Assembly: GCF_003067705.1 (NCBI RefSeq) | Contig: NZ_QANL01000001.1 | Span: 124,001 to 188,000, forward strand | Source: Planctomonas deserti | Lineage (GTDB): Bacteria; Actinomycetota; Actinomycetes; Actinomycetales; Microbacteriaceae | DNA length: 64,000 nt | Direction of reading: 5' to 3' | Part shown: piece by piece, positions 51,149 through 59,463 of the stretch | Layout: every line of letters begins with the position of its first letter | How positions within the stretch are numbered: the first letter of the stretch is position 1 | Translations under genes and position numbers: made by a program | Notes under the pieces: model-generated | What the model was told of the DNA's origin: nothing | Databases searched by the model: none | What the model saw: the letters and a program-made list of their open reading frames with translations, nothing else

Positions 51149-52708
51149 ATGCCCCAGGACACCACCACCGCATCCGACGACACGACGGGAACGGGCACCG
51201 CGGTCCGCGCCGTCATCAACCTCGACCTCGAGGGTCCGCGGATCAGCAGACACATCTACGGCCACTTCGCGGAGCACCTCGGCCGGTGCATCTACGACGG
51301 GTTCTACGTCGGCGAGGACAGCGACATTCCGAACGAGGGCGGCATCCGCCTGGACGTCGTGGAGGCACTGCGCGCCCTGAACATCCCGAACCTGCGCTGG
51401 CCCGGCGGCTGCTTCGCCGACGAGTACCACTGGATGGACGGCATCGGTCCCAAGGAGGATCGGCCGAGCATGGTCAACACCCACTGGGGCAACGTCGAGG
51501 AGAACAACCACTTCGGCACGCACGAGTTCATGGCGCTGTGCGAGCTGCTCGGCGCCGACCCGTACATCAGCGGCAACGTCGGCAGTGGCACCGTGCGCGA
51601 GATGAGCGAGTGGGTGGAGTACCTGACCCGCAACGGCGACAGCCCCATGGTGCGCCTGCGCAAGCAGAACGGCCGCGAGGAGCCGTGGAAGGTGCCGTTC
51701 TGGGGCATCGGCAACGAGGCGTGGGGCTGTGGCGGCAACATGAGCGCGCAGGCCTACACGGACGAGGCACGCCGTTACTCCACGTACTGCCGGAACCACG
51801 GCGACAACACGCTGTACCGCATCGCGGCCGGCGCCCGGGACGACGACTACTCCTGGACGAAGACGCTGATGGAGTCCATGAACTGCCTGGGCTGCCAGCG
51901 CGAGCCCACGAGCTACTTCCAGGCCGTGTCGTTCCACTACTACACGATCCCCGGCCCCTGGGAGGACAAGGGGAACGCGCTCGTCTTCACCGACGACGAG
52001 TACTACCTGACGATGCTCAACGCGCAGCGCGTCGACGAGATCATCGAGGGCCACTCCCGGGTCATGGACTGCTACGACCCGAAGAAGCGGGTCGGCCTCG
52101 TGCTGGACGAGTGGGGCACCTGGTGGAACGTCGAGCCGGGCACCAACCCGGGCTTCCTGTTCCAGCAGAACACGCTGCGCGACGCCCTCGTCGCGAGCCT
52201 GCACTTCGACATCTTCCACCGGCACGCCGAGCGACTCGTGATGGCCAACATCGCGCAGACCGTCAACGTGCTGCAGGCGATGCTGCTCACCGACGGCGAG
52301 AGCCTGGTCCTCACGCCCAGCTACCACGTGTTCGAGATGAACAAGGGACACCAGGACGCCGCCTCCCTCGACGTGCACCTGCTGGGCGTGACCGCACGCG
52401 AGGTGGAGGGCGAGGAACTCCGGACCCTGTCCGCCTCCGCGAGCGTGAAGGGGAGCACCGCGCTCGTCTCGGTCAGCAACCTCGACGCGGGGAGCGCTCG
52501 CGAGGTGTCGTTCGACCTGCGGGGCCGGTCCGTGACCGGCGTGCGAGGCCGCATCCTCACCGCGGACACGCTGCAGGATCACAACGCCCCGGAGCATCCG
52601 GAGTCCGTCGCGCCGCGCGACTTCGACGGCGCCGAGACCACGGACGACGGCCTCCGCGTGGCCCTGCCGCCGCACTCCTTCGTCACCCTGGAGCTCACCC
52701 TGGCCTAG
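51149..52708 (+). CDS. arfA: Alpha-N-arabinofuranosidase, GH51 (second, distinct subgroup)
   Basis: A 519-aa cytoplasmic GH51 enzyme with acid/base Glu190 (WGIGNEAWGCGG) and nucleophile Glu321 (GLVLDEWGTWW). It differs in motif and loop sequences from the enzyme at 22226-23767: the Asn-Glu is followed by AWGCGG rather than LDGPW, so the two belong to different GH51 subgroups and may prefer different linkages. It has no neighbouring transporter. ATG preceded by GATGAGGATC. A family A hairpin follows the stop. Confidence 0.94.
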   Translation: MPQDTTTASDDTTGTGTAVRAVINLDLEGPRISRHIYGHFAEHLGRCIYDGFYVGEDSDIPNEGGIRLDVVEALRALNIPNLRWPGGCFADEYHWMDGIGPKEDRPSMVNTHWGNVEENNHFGTHEFMALCELLGADPYISGNVGSGTVREMSEWVEYLTRNGDSPMVRLRKQNGREEPWKVPFWGIGNEAWGCGGNMSAQAYTDEARRYSTYCRNHGDNTLYRIAAGARDDDYSWTKTLMESMNCLGCQREPTSYFQAVSFHYYTIPGPWEDKGNALVFTDDEYYLTMLNAQRVDEIIEGHSRVMDCYDPKKRVGLVLDEWGTWWNVEPGTNPGFLFQQNTLRDALVASLHFDIFHRHAERLVMANIAQTVNVLQAMLLTDGESLVLTPSYHVFEMNKGHQDAASLDVHLLGVTAREVEGEELRTLSASASVKGSTALVSVSNLDAGSAREVSFDLRGRSVTGVRGRILTADTLQDHNAPEHPESVAPRDFDGAETTDDGLRVALPPHSFVTLELTLA

Positions 52709-52742
52709 GTGCTCCGCAGCACGGTCGCGCACGGGTCCCCCT

Positions 52743-52812
52743 ACGGTCCCTGAGCTCGTCAAAGGGACGTTCCCCGTGCGGGCAGCGTCCCTTCGACAGG
52801 CTCAGGGACCGT
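52743..52812. repeat. Family A palindrome pair (27-bp arms) between convergent genes
   Basis: ACGGTCCCTGAGC...GGGACG (52743-52769) pairs with CGTCCC...GCTCAGGGACCGT (52786-52812), with three mismatches and a 16-nt loop. It separates the GH51 gene from the convergent small gene. Confidence 0.87.
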
Positions 52813-52857
52813 GGAAGGCAGGCTCCAAGCCGCGCCCCGGAGTCGGATGCGGGCGGG

Positions 52858-53124
52858 CTAGCCCCAGTGCGGTGGGACGTCGCGGCGCAGGCGCTCGTCG
52901 TTCTCGCCGCTGCCGGATGCGGGCCGGTCGCCCCAGGCCTGGTCGGTGTCCTCGCTCGCGCGCACCGGCGCCGCCCCGGGCACCTCGCGCTGCGGCGTGG
53001 GATCGGATCCGGGCACCGGCTGGGTCCGCGCCCGCCGCGGGCAGCGCTTCTTCGGTCCGGCTTCGGATGGCGCGGCTCCGGATCGCTCGGCTCCGGACCG
53101 CTGCGGTTCCGGTCGGTCGCTCAT
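52858..53124 (-). CDS. Small conserved hypothetical protein
   Basis: An 88-aa hydrophilic protein, Pro/Arg/Glu-rich and probably disordered, ending NDERLRRDVPPHWG. I recall this ending in similar small Microbacteriaceae proteins encoded beside the same helicase-like gene. It starts 32 nt after the helicase-like gene's stop on the same strand, so they are likely co-transcribed. The start at 53124 is preferred over the in-frame 53160, which would overlap the helicase stop. Function unknown. Confidence 0.6.
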   Translation of the reverse strand: MSDRPEPQRSGAERSGAAPSEAGPKKRCPRRARTQPVPGSDPTPQREVPGAAPVRASEDTDQAWGDRPASGSGENDERLRRDVPPHWG

Positions 53125-53156
53125 CGGGGCGCCGCGATCACGGGTCGAACCCGCGC

Positions 53157-56100
53157 TCACTCCGCGTCGGGCCGGTACGGCGACGCGGTCGACTGCGCGT
53201 GCCGCGTGTCGTCCGTCACCGGGATGGGTCCGGTCGCCGCGTCGGGCTCGCTGACCCGTGCGGCATCCGCCTGAGCCTCCCCGGCGAACGCGTTCCCGGC
53301 ATCGGCCTGCGCGCCTTCGTCCGTCACGACGTCCGCAGCGGCACCCGCCTCGCCGTCCGACTCCTCCGCGCCCGCGGTCTGCACCGGGATGGGCTCGGTG
53401 TGCGGCGCGGCGGCACCCACGGCGCCGAGCGCCCGGGCGATCTTCGCGGCGACGGCATCCGGGTCGGCGAACAGCTCGAAGCTGTGCACGCGCAGGTAGT
53501 GCCAGCCGAGCCGCTTGAGCATCTCGGGGCGCAGGCGCAGCGACTCGCGCAGGCTGAAGCGGTTGACGGTGCTGTCGGTCTCGATCGCGATGGCGCGGCC
53601 CTCGTACGACGCGACGAGCGCGAGCTTGCCGCGGTGTCCGAGCGACACGGTGAGGCCGAGCACCTCGAGGCGACGGGCGAGGTCCACGAGCATGGCGTCG
53701 CTGTCGTCGGGCAGGTGCTCCTCGACCGTGCGGGCCTTGGCCTCGCCGAGGATCTGCGCGAGCGCGACGATGCCGTGCCGCATCCGGTCCTCGTCGATGT
53801 CCTCCGGCTGGAAGCAGGAGACGACCACCATGGAGCGGCGGGCGCGGGTCATGCCGACCGCGAGGAGTCGCTCGCCGCCCGGCGCCGCGAGGGCGCCGAA
53901 GTTGGAGAGCACGCGGCCGTGCGGGGTGCGACCGTAGCCGACGGAGAAGATGACCCGGTCACGGCTCTGCGCGACGCACTGCTCGAGGGTCGCGACCATG
54001 AACGGCTCGGCACGCTCGCCGAGGAAGAACTCGGTGACGTCCGACCGCTTCGCCGCCGCCGCGAGCACGGCCTGCTGCACGCGCACCGCGTGCTTGGCGC
54101 TCGCGGTGATGACCATGAGGGACTCGCGCGGCCGCCACTTGGCGTGGTCCAGTACGAGCTGCACGACGCGCGTGACCTCGGCGTCGACGCTCTCGACGGC
54201 GCCGGTGTCCTCGTCCGCCATGCCGTGCCCGTTCTCGACGAAGTCGAGCGAGAGGCTGCTGTGACCGAGGAACGTGCCGGCCCAGGGCAGGGACTGGATG
54301 CGGCCGCCGTAGAAGCGTCGGTTCACCAGCTCGGCGAGGTCCTCGCCGCCGGCGCGGTAGCTGCGGGTGAGCGACAGGGTCGGCAACAGCTCGCCGAGTC
54401 GCGCGAGGGCGGAGTCGGCATGCAGCTCGTCGAGGGTGGTGTCGTTCTGGCGGGAGGCACTGTCGACCGGCGGCGCGGGCTCGGTCACGGCGATCGAGAA
54501 GGGCGTCGGCGTCTGGGTGACCGGATCGCCGAACACGACGGTCTGCTTCGCGCGGCGGATGGCGCCCAGGCTCTCGGCGAGCGTGATGGCGCCCGCATCC
54601 ACCAGGAACAGCGCGTCGAACGGCATGGTGTCGGTGATGTCCGGCACCTCGTAGGGCGAGGCGAGCCACACCGGGGCGACCGAGCGGGACAGGTGCGGCG
54701 CGGACTCCTGCAGGGTGAACGCGTTCACGTCGTCGCCGCGTAGCAGCTGCTTGAGCGCGTGCGACTCCTCCTGCCAGTCGACGAGGCCCATCTTCCAGGC
54801 CTCCGCGAGCTGCCACGCGAGCAGCTGTGCGCTGCCAGCGGCGTGCGCCTCATCCACGAGGCGGAAGTCGGCTTCGAGCCGGTCGAGGATGTCGGTGTTC
54901 GCGTTGAGCAGGCGCTTGTCGCTGGCCAGCAGGTGCTCGAGCACCGACTGCCACCAGGCCAGCTCGAGCTCGGCACCGACGCTCTCGGCGGGCATGTGCC
55001 GCTGCGACAGGTCCGTGAGCAACGGGTCGAGGTCGAGGGAGCGCAGCTCCGCGAGCAGCGCCGTGCGCTCCTGCAGGTTGTTCAGGACCTCGGACTCGGC
55101 CGCGAGGCCCTCAACCTTGGACAGCAGGTCCGGGATCGAGAGCTCGGCGAGCGGCTCGCGCCTGGTCAGCTGGCTCAGCGGCTCGTCGAGCACGGCGAGG
55201 TCCTCCGCGACGCGCTGGTACGCGGCGTGCACGTCGCCGATGCCCGTCGGCACCTCGGGCGTGACGCCGCCCGGCGCGTAGCGGTGCCACGACTCGCGCT
55301 GGTGCTGCACGCGCACGAGCGCCTCGTGCATGTCGGCGATGTGCACGCCGGGGCGCACGTACTCCTTGGCGAGCTTGCGGAGCCGGCGGCGGTTCGCGCC
55401 GGACATCTCGGCCGAGTCCTTGCGTGATCCGGTCGCGATGATGAGCTCGGTGAGCGGCCGGTCGAAGACGACGGGCTGGAACTTGTCGAGCGTCTCGCGG
55501 AGGTCGAGCAGCAGCCGCAGGTACAGACCGAGCTCGGCTATCGACTCGAACATGCGCATGTGCGTCTTGGCGACGAGGTCGGTCGCGCGCTCGAGAAGGT
55601 TGGGCAGCTCGGTGTCGTGCAGGGTCTTCGCGAGCTGGTGCGCGCTCGACGCGGCGGCCGTGGTCGGGAAGCTCGCGCCATACCAGGGCGAGTCGTCCGG
55701 GCCGTAGCGGAACTGGCCGAGCGCGGCGGCGCGGACGAGGGTCTCGGCGGCGCCGGCGCGGTCGTCAGCGAGGGCCTCGATGGAGCGGCGGGTGAGGCGG
55801 GCGGTGGTCGACGGCGGGGCCGGAAGCAGGGCGAGGCGCGCGAGCTCGCTCAGCGCATCCAGCACCGAGACATGCAGCACCGGATCCTGACGGCTGAGCG
55901 CGTGGCGGTAGTCGAGCAGCACGTGGCGCAGGCGTACGAGCGCGTCGTCGACCTCGTTCATCGAGGGCTTGCGCGCCTTCTCGTTGCGCGAGATGGCGGC
56001 CACGACGTCGCGGCGCAGCGTGCGCGGCGACACGGCGAGGCCGGGCAGGTCGATGGCGGAGAGCCGCTGGGCGATGCCGGCGAGCGTCGAGTGCCGCGGG

Positions 56101-57230
56101 CTGACCACGAGCACGCGCTTGTGCTGCGAGACGAGGCAGCCGATCGCGTTCACGATGGTCTGCGTTCCGCCGGTGCCGGGCAGGGTCTTCACGACCAGCG
56201 AGTTGCCCGCGTTGATCTGCGCGATGACGTACTCCTGCTCGGAGTCGGCATCCAGCAGCAGGGTGTCGGTGACCGGTGGGCGGTCGTCCTGGGCGATGGG
56301 CTCCACGGGCGCATACGCCTCCCCCACGCCCCAGCGGGCGGTGGGGTTGCCGGCGATCGCGTCGATGACGAGGTGGTCGAGGTTCTGGGCGTCGCGCGCC
56401 ATGGCGAGCCCGACCTCGGCGAAAGACGACACCACGAGGCGCGGGTGCACCGTGAAGTTCGGCAGGTGCGTCGTGAGGCCGCGCAGGCGGTCGATCACGG
56501 GCTGCGGCTTGAAGGATCCGTCGGACAGGGCGAGGGCGACGAACGACCGCGCGTCGAGGGTGATGCCGAACTGCTCGTGCAGCGCGCGGGCCAACGACGG
56601 GTTGAGGAAGGGCTGACCCTTGAGCTTGATCTCGAAGTCGCGGCCGTGGCGACGGATCGCCAGCGGGCGGAGCAGCACCGGTGCCCGGTAGCCGTTCTCC
56701 CCGTTGGTCCACTCGGCGAGGCCGATGGCGAGGTGGATCGACTCGATGCCGCGCGACGACAGCAGCTCGATGCCCTTCTGGGTGAGCTCGCCGGCCGCCA
56801 CGCGCGCGGTGCGCAGTGCGATCTCGTCACGGATGAGGCTCGACAGCAGCGTCGTCTTGCCCGTGATGAACTGCGCGAGCCCGCCCGGATGCGTCGTGGA
56901 CAGCTCGATGCGCGACCGCGGGGTGTCCGAGAAGTGGAGCAGCGGCGAGGGGCCGCCCACCTGAGCGAGCTGGGCCCGCCAGCGCTGCCACGAGGGCTCG
57001 GCGACGTTCGTCGCCTGGAAACGCGGGTCGCCCACGCTCAGCGCGTGGGGCGCGGTGTCGTTGTGCGAAGCGTTCGTCAACGGATCCTCTGCATGCTCAT
57101 CGACGATGCCGGACAGCAGGTCCTCGTCGTCGGTTCGGTTATTGGCGCGCCACACGGCACCCAGACTAAGCGCCAACAGGGGCTCCGCTCCCCCACCACG
57201 CCCGGGTGTCACGGGATCGAAGTCCTCCAT
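53157..57230 (-). CDS. DUF4011-type superfamily 1 helicase-like protein with degenerate ATPase motifs and MTES-type nuclease-like C-terminus
   Basis: A 1357-aa protein. Residues about 95-330 resemble the DUF4011 region (LLHFSDTPRSRIELSTTHPGGLAQF). The P-loop is LPGTGGTQTIVNA (350-362): the catalytic lysine is Gly355. Motif II is FDALFLVDAGA (871-881), lacking the DE pair. Motif III GDPVTQTPTPF (901-911), the YRAGGEDLAELVNRRFYGG segment (958-976) and motif VI GMTRARRSMVVV (1126-1137) are recognisable. A C-terminal REase_MTES_1575-like domain (about 1180-1268, AIAIETDS and LKRLGWHYLRVHSFELF) follows, then a disordered acidic tail. Full length and free of frameshifts, so it is a maintained protein rather than a pseudogene. 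Confidence 0.85.
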   Translation of the reverse strand: MEDFDPVTPGRGGGAEPLLALSLGAVWRANNRTDDEDLLSGIVDEHAEDPLTNASHNDTAPHALSVGDPRFQATNVAEPSWQRWRAQLAQVGGPSPLLHFSDTPRSRIELSTTHPGGLAQFITGKTTLLSSLIRDEIALRTARVAAGELTQKGIELLSSRGIESIHLAIGLAEWTNGENGYRAPVLLRPLAIRRHGRDFEIKLKGQPFLNPSLARALHEQFGITLDARSFVALALSDGSFKPQPVIDRLRGLTTHLPNFTVHPRLVVSSFAEVGLAMARDAQNLDHLVIDAIAGNPTARWGVGEAYAPVEPIAQDDRPPVTDTLLLDADSEQEYVIAQINAGNSLVVKTLPGTGGTQTIVNAIGCLVSQHKRVLVVSPRHSTLAGIAQRLSAIDLPGLAVSPRTLRRDVVAAISRNEKARKPSMNEVDDALVRLRHVLLDYRHALSRQDPVLHVSVLDALSELARLALLPAPPSTTARLTRRSIEALADDRAGAAETLVRAAALGQFRYGPDDSPWYGASFPTTAAASSAHQLAKTLHDTELPNLLERATDLVAKTHMRMFESIAELGLYLRLLLDLRETLDKFQPVVFDRPLTELIIATGSRKDSAEMSGANRRRLRKLAKEYVRPGVHIADMHEALVRVQHQRESWHRYAPGGVTPEVPTGIGDVHAAYQRVAEDLAVLDEPLSQLTRREPLAELSIPDLLSKVEGLAAESEVLNNLQERTALLAELRSLDLDPLLTDLSQRHMPAESVGAELELAWWQSVLEHLLASDKRLLNANTDILDRLEADFRLVDEAHAAGSAQLLAWQLAEAWKMGLVDWQEESHALKQLLRGDDVNAFTLQESAPHLSRSVAPVWLASPYEVPDITDTMPFDALFLVDAGAITLAESLGAIRRAKQTVVFGDPVTQTPTPFSIAVTEPAPPVDSASRQNDTTLDELHADSALARLGELLPTLSLTRSYRAGGEDLAELVNRRFYGGRIQSLPWAGTFLGHSSLSLDFVENGHGMADEDTGAVESVDAEVTRVVQLVLDHAKWRPRESLMVITASAKHAVRVQQAVLAAAAKRSDVTEFFLGERAEPFMVATLEQCVAQSRDRVIFSVGYGRTPHGRVLSNFGALAAPGGERLLAVGMTRARRSMVVVSCFQPEDIDEDRMRHGIVALAQILGEAKARTVEEHLPDDSDAMLVDLARRLEVLGLTVSLGHRGKLALVASYEGRAIAIETDSTVNRFSLRESLRLRPEMLKRLGWHYLRVHSFELFADPDAVAAKIARALGAVGAAAPHTEPIPVQTAGAEESDGEAGAAADVVTDEGAQADAGNAFAGEAQADAARVSEPDAATGPIPVTDDTRHAQSTASPYRPDAE

Positions 57231-57309
57231 ATGTACCCCACGACGTCCCCCGTGTTACTCCTGGTGCCGGTGTCACGAGTGCCAGCGTGCACCGGTGGGG
57301 CCGGTCCAT

Positions 57310-57338
57310 CACGGTCCCTGAGCTCGTCGAAGGGACGC
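57310..57338. repeat. Single family A repeat half
   Basis: One copy of the ACGGTCCCTGAGCTCGTCGA type motif without its partner, in the gap (57231-57468) between the helicase-like gene and tRNA-Arg. No gene is seen in this gap. Confidence 0.8.
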
Positions 57339-57452
57339 AACGGGTCAGCACGTCGACTGGATCACCTGGACGCGGCAGGCAGCTGCGGCCGGCCCTCGCC
57401 GACACCGTCACCCAAGGCCGGCGCCCAGACACGACTCCCCCGCGAGCCCGGG

Positions 57453-57458
57453 TATCAT
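57453..57458 (+). promoter_or_regulatory. -10 box TATCAT of tRNA-Arg
   Basis: TATCAT lies 10 nt before the tRNA 5' end; no convincing -35 box is seen. Confidence 0.5.
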
Positions 57459-57468
57459 GGCCGGGTCA

Positions 57469-57540
57469 GCCTCTGTAGCTCAATGGAAGAGCAGTTCCGT
57501 CCTAAGGAAAGGGTTGGGGGTTCGAGTCCCTCCAGGGGCA
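57469..57540 (+). tRNA. tRNA-Arg (anticodon CCT)
   Basis: A 72-nt cloverleaf: acceptor GCCTCTG/CAGGGGC, D arm GCTC..GAGC, anticodon loop GTCCTAA giving CCT, T arm GGGGGTTCGAGTCCCTC. CCA is not encoded. It reads AGG codons, rare in such GC-rich genomes. No duplicated 3' end or integrase was seen nearby. Confidence 0.93.
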
Positions 57541-57651
57541 CCCCGTCTTCAGCACCAGCGCCTCGCAGGGGCACGCTCACTGGCAGCAGGGTCGCGCACG
57601 ACACGCTGTTGCTCGTCCTCCCCACCGAGGTTCGGGACCCGGACTCGACTC

Positions 57652-59244
57652 CTAACGCGAGCTGGAGCGGACGGAGCGATCCGCGTCAGTGTCCCCCTCC
57701 GCTGCGACGTCCGAGGCGCTCGTGACCCGCACGTTCCCGCTTCCGGCGGCGGCGTGGGTCGTCGCGTCCACGTAGGACGGACCGGACACGTCGCTGTCGG
57801 TCGGCCCGTCGGCGTCGGCTTCCGACGCGCCCTCCACCGCCGCACCCTCAGCATCCGCACCCTGCACCGGGGCCGATGCGTAGGCGGCGGAGAGGCGGCG
57901 GTAGGGCGCCGACACGAACGCGAGCAGCACGACCACCAGCAGCACGGCGCTCGCGCCGAAGAAGGCAAGCGCGATCCCGCGGGCCTCGCCTGGGCCGAGG
58001 AGCCAGCCGAGCGAGTCGCGGCCGGCCCGGGTGTTCATGTACGGGATCAGCCAGAACTGCGCGAGCGGTCCGATGATGAAGGACGACACCGGGGCAGCCG
58101 CCGACTCCAGGCTTGCCGCGAAGCCGAAGACGCGGCCCTGCTTCTCGAAGGGCACGACCCGCTGCACGATGGTCTGCTCCGACGCCTCGGCGATCGGCAT
58201 CAGGCACATGAACAGCAGGATGCCGAGCGCGTAGACCCACCACACCTCGCGGATCGCGAAGGTCATCCCCAGCAGCGCGACTCCGATGTTGATGAGGAGC
58301 ATCGTGCGCACGGGGTTCTTGCCGAGCCCGAACCGGGCGACCAGCCCGCCACCGACGATGAAGCCGATGCTCGTGACGCCCAGGACGATGCCCCAGATCT
58401 CGACCGAGAAGAGGGTCAGGCCGTAGGGGTCCATGAGCGCCATGAACACGCCGCCCACGAGGTTGTTGAACGTCGAGAACAGGATGAGCGCGAGCAGCCC
58501 CGGCACCGCGACGACGGCCGGGATGACGCCCTTGAACCCGAAGCCCTTGGGGGCGGCGCCCTCCACGTGCACGACGCCCCGCTCGGGGATCGGCACGAAG
58601 AACAGGTGGACGAGGGCGAGCGCGGTCGCGACGATCGCGATGACGACGGTCCACCCCATCCCGAGCAGCCCGATGGAGAGGCCGGAGAACACGCTGGTGA
58701 CCATGAAGGCGAGCCCCTGCACCGCGCCGACGAGACCGTTCGCCTTGTCGCGGCGGTCGCCGGGGACGAGCAGCATCACGGTCGTGGACAGCGCGATGTT
58801 CCGCATGTTCTCCACGACCCCGCCGACGAGGATCACACCGGCGAACACCCAGAACCAGGGTCCGCCCCAGTCCACGAGCACGGCCTCGGGGAACGACAGG
58901 TACAGCCCGCCGGCGAGGAGGTAGGTGACCAGCGTCACGGCGCTCGCGAGCACCATGACGGCCTTCTTCTTGTTGTGGTCGACGATGACCCCGAAGACCA
59001 CACCGAGCGCGGCCACGAGCAGCATGTACGAGCCGCCGATGATCGCCGTGGCGAGCACGGACCGGGTCTCGAGATAGGCCCAGAAGGTCAGCGCCCACCA
59101 CAGGTAGCTCGAGGTGACGTTGGCCACCGCGGTGTTGGCGAGCACCTGGTAGAAGGCGCGGACGGTCCGCGGCCCAGGCGTGTACTCGTCGGGGCCGTTG
59201 CCCCTGTCCGACGTGTTGTCCGACGTGGCGACCGGATGCGACAT
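57652..59244 (-). CDS. MFS transporter with long acidic C-terminal tail
   Basis: A 530-aa MFS_1 protein. About 12 hydrophobic helices span residues 30-455 with the loop 2-3 region GVIVDHNKKKAVMV; the C-terminal 75 residues are Ala/Asp/Ser-rich and cytoplasmic. A signature LVPGDRRDKANGLVGAVQGLAF resembles the multidrug/macrolide (MefA-like) exporters. ATG preceded by GGAGGAG. A 21-bp palindrome 51 bases upstream is a likely operator. Confidence 0.88.
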   Translation of the reverse strand: MSHPVATSDNTSDRGNGPDEYTPGPRTVRAFYQVLANTAVANVTSSYLWWALTFWAYLETRSVLATAIIGGSYMLLVAALGVVFGVIVDHNKKKAVMVLASAVTLVTYLLAGGLYLSFPEAVLVDWGGPWFWVFAGVILVGGVVENMRNIALSTTVMLLVPGDRRDKANGLVGAVQGLAFMVTSVFSGLSIGLLGMGWTVVIAIVATALALVHLFFVPIPERGVVHVEGAAPKGFGFKGVIPAVVAVPGLLALILFSTFNNLVGGVFMALMDPYGLTLFSVEIWGIVLGVTSIGFIVGGGLVARFGLGKNPVRTMLLINIGVALLGMTFAIREVWWVYALGILLFMCLMPIAEASEQTIVQRVVPFEKQGRVFGFAASLESAAAPVSSFIIGPLAQFWLIPYMNTRAGRDSLGWLLGPGEARGIALAFFGASAVLLVVVLLAFVSAPYRRLSAAYASAPVQGADAEGAAVEGASEADADGPTDSDVSGPSYVDATTHAAAGSGNVRVTSASDVAAEGDTDADRSVRSSSR

Positions 59245-59294
59245 GCGTGCTCCTCCTGCGGAGACTCGTGATGGAGCTGCTTCGGCGGACGGCT

Positions 59295-59315
59295 GATGTG
59301 GACACTGTTCACATC
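59295..59315. promoter_or_regulatory. 21-bp palindrome, probable TetR-like operator of the MFS gene
   Basis: Arms GATGTGGACA and TGTTCACATC around a central C, one mismatch. It lies 51-71 bases before the MFS start. No TetR or MarR gene lies near it in the window. Confidence 0.6.
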
Positions 59316-59463
59316 ACATGAGGGACACGCTACCGAAGCGAGCCCCGCGCCCGCAATGGGGAATAGTCGGCGATCGGGAGAACGGCCGCTCTCGTCCTTT
59401 GCGCCCCTCGCCGAGCGGCGCGCTCGCCCGGCCGCGCGCCTACCGCTGCGACTGGCCGCGCGC

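Noticed and set aside
56835-56870. GKTT in TGKTTLLS of the helicase-like protein as an alternative P-loop
   Set aside because: The glycine required four residues before the GKT is Ala119, and the segment corresponds to the DUF4011 N-terminal region, not a nucleotide-binding site.
57469-57540. tRNA-Arg as an attachment site for an integrated element
   Set aside because: No direct repeat of the tRNA 3' end, no integrase and no phage-like genes were seen downstream.
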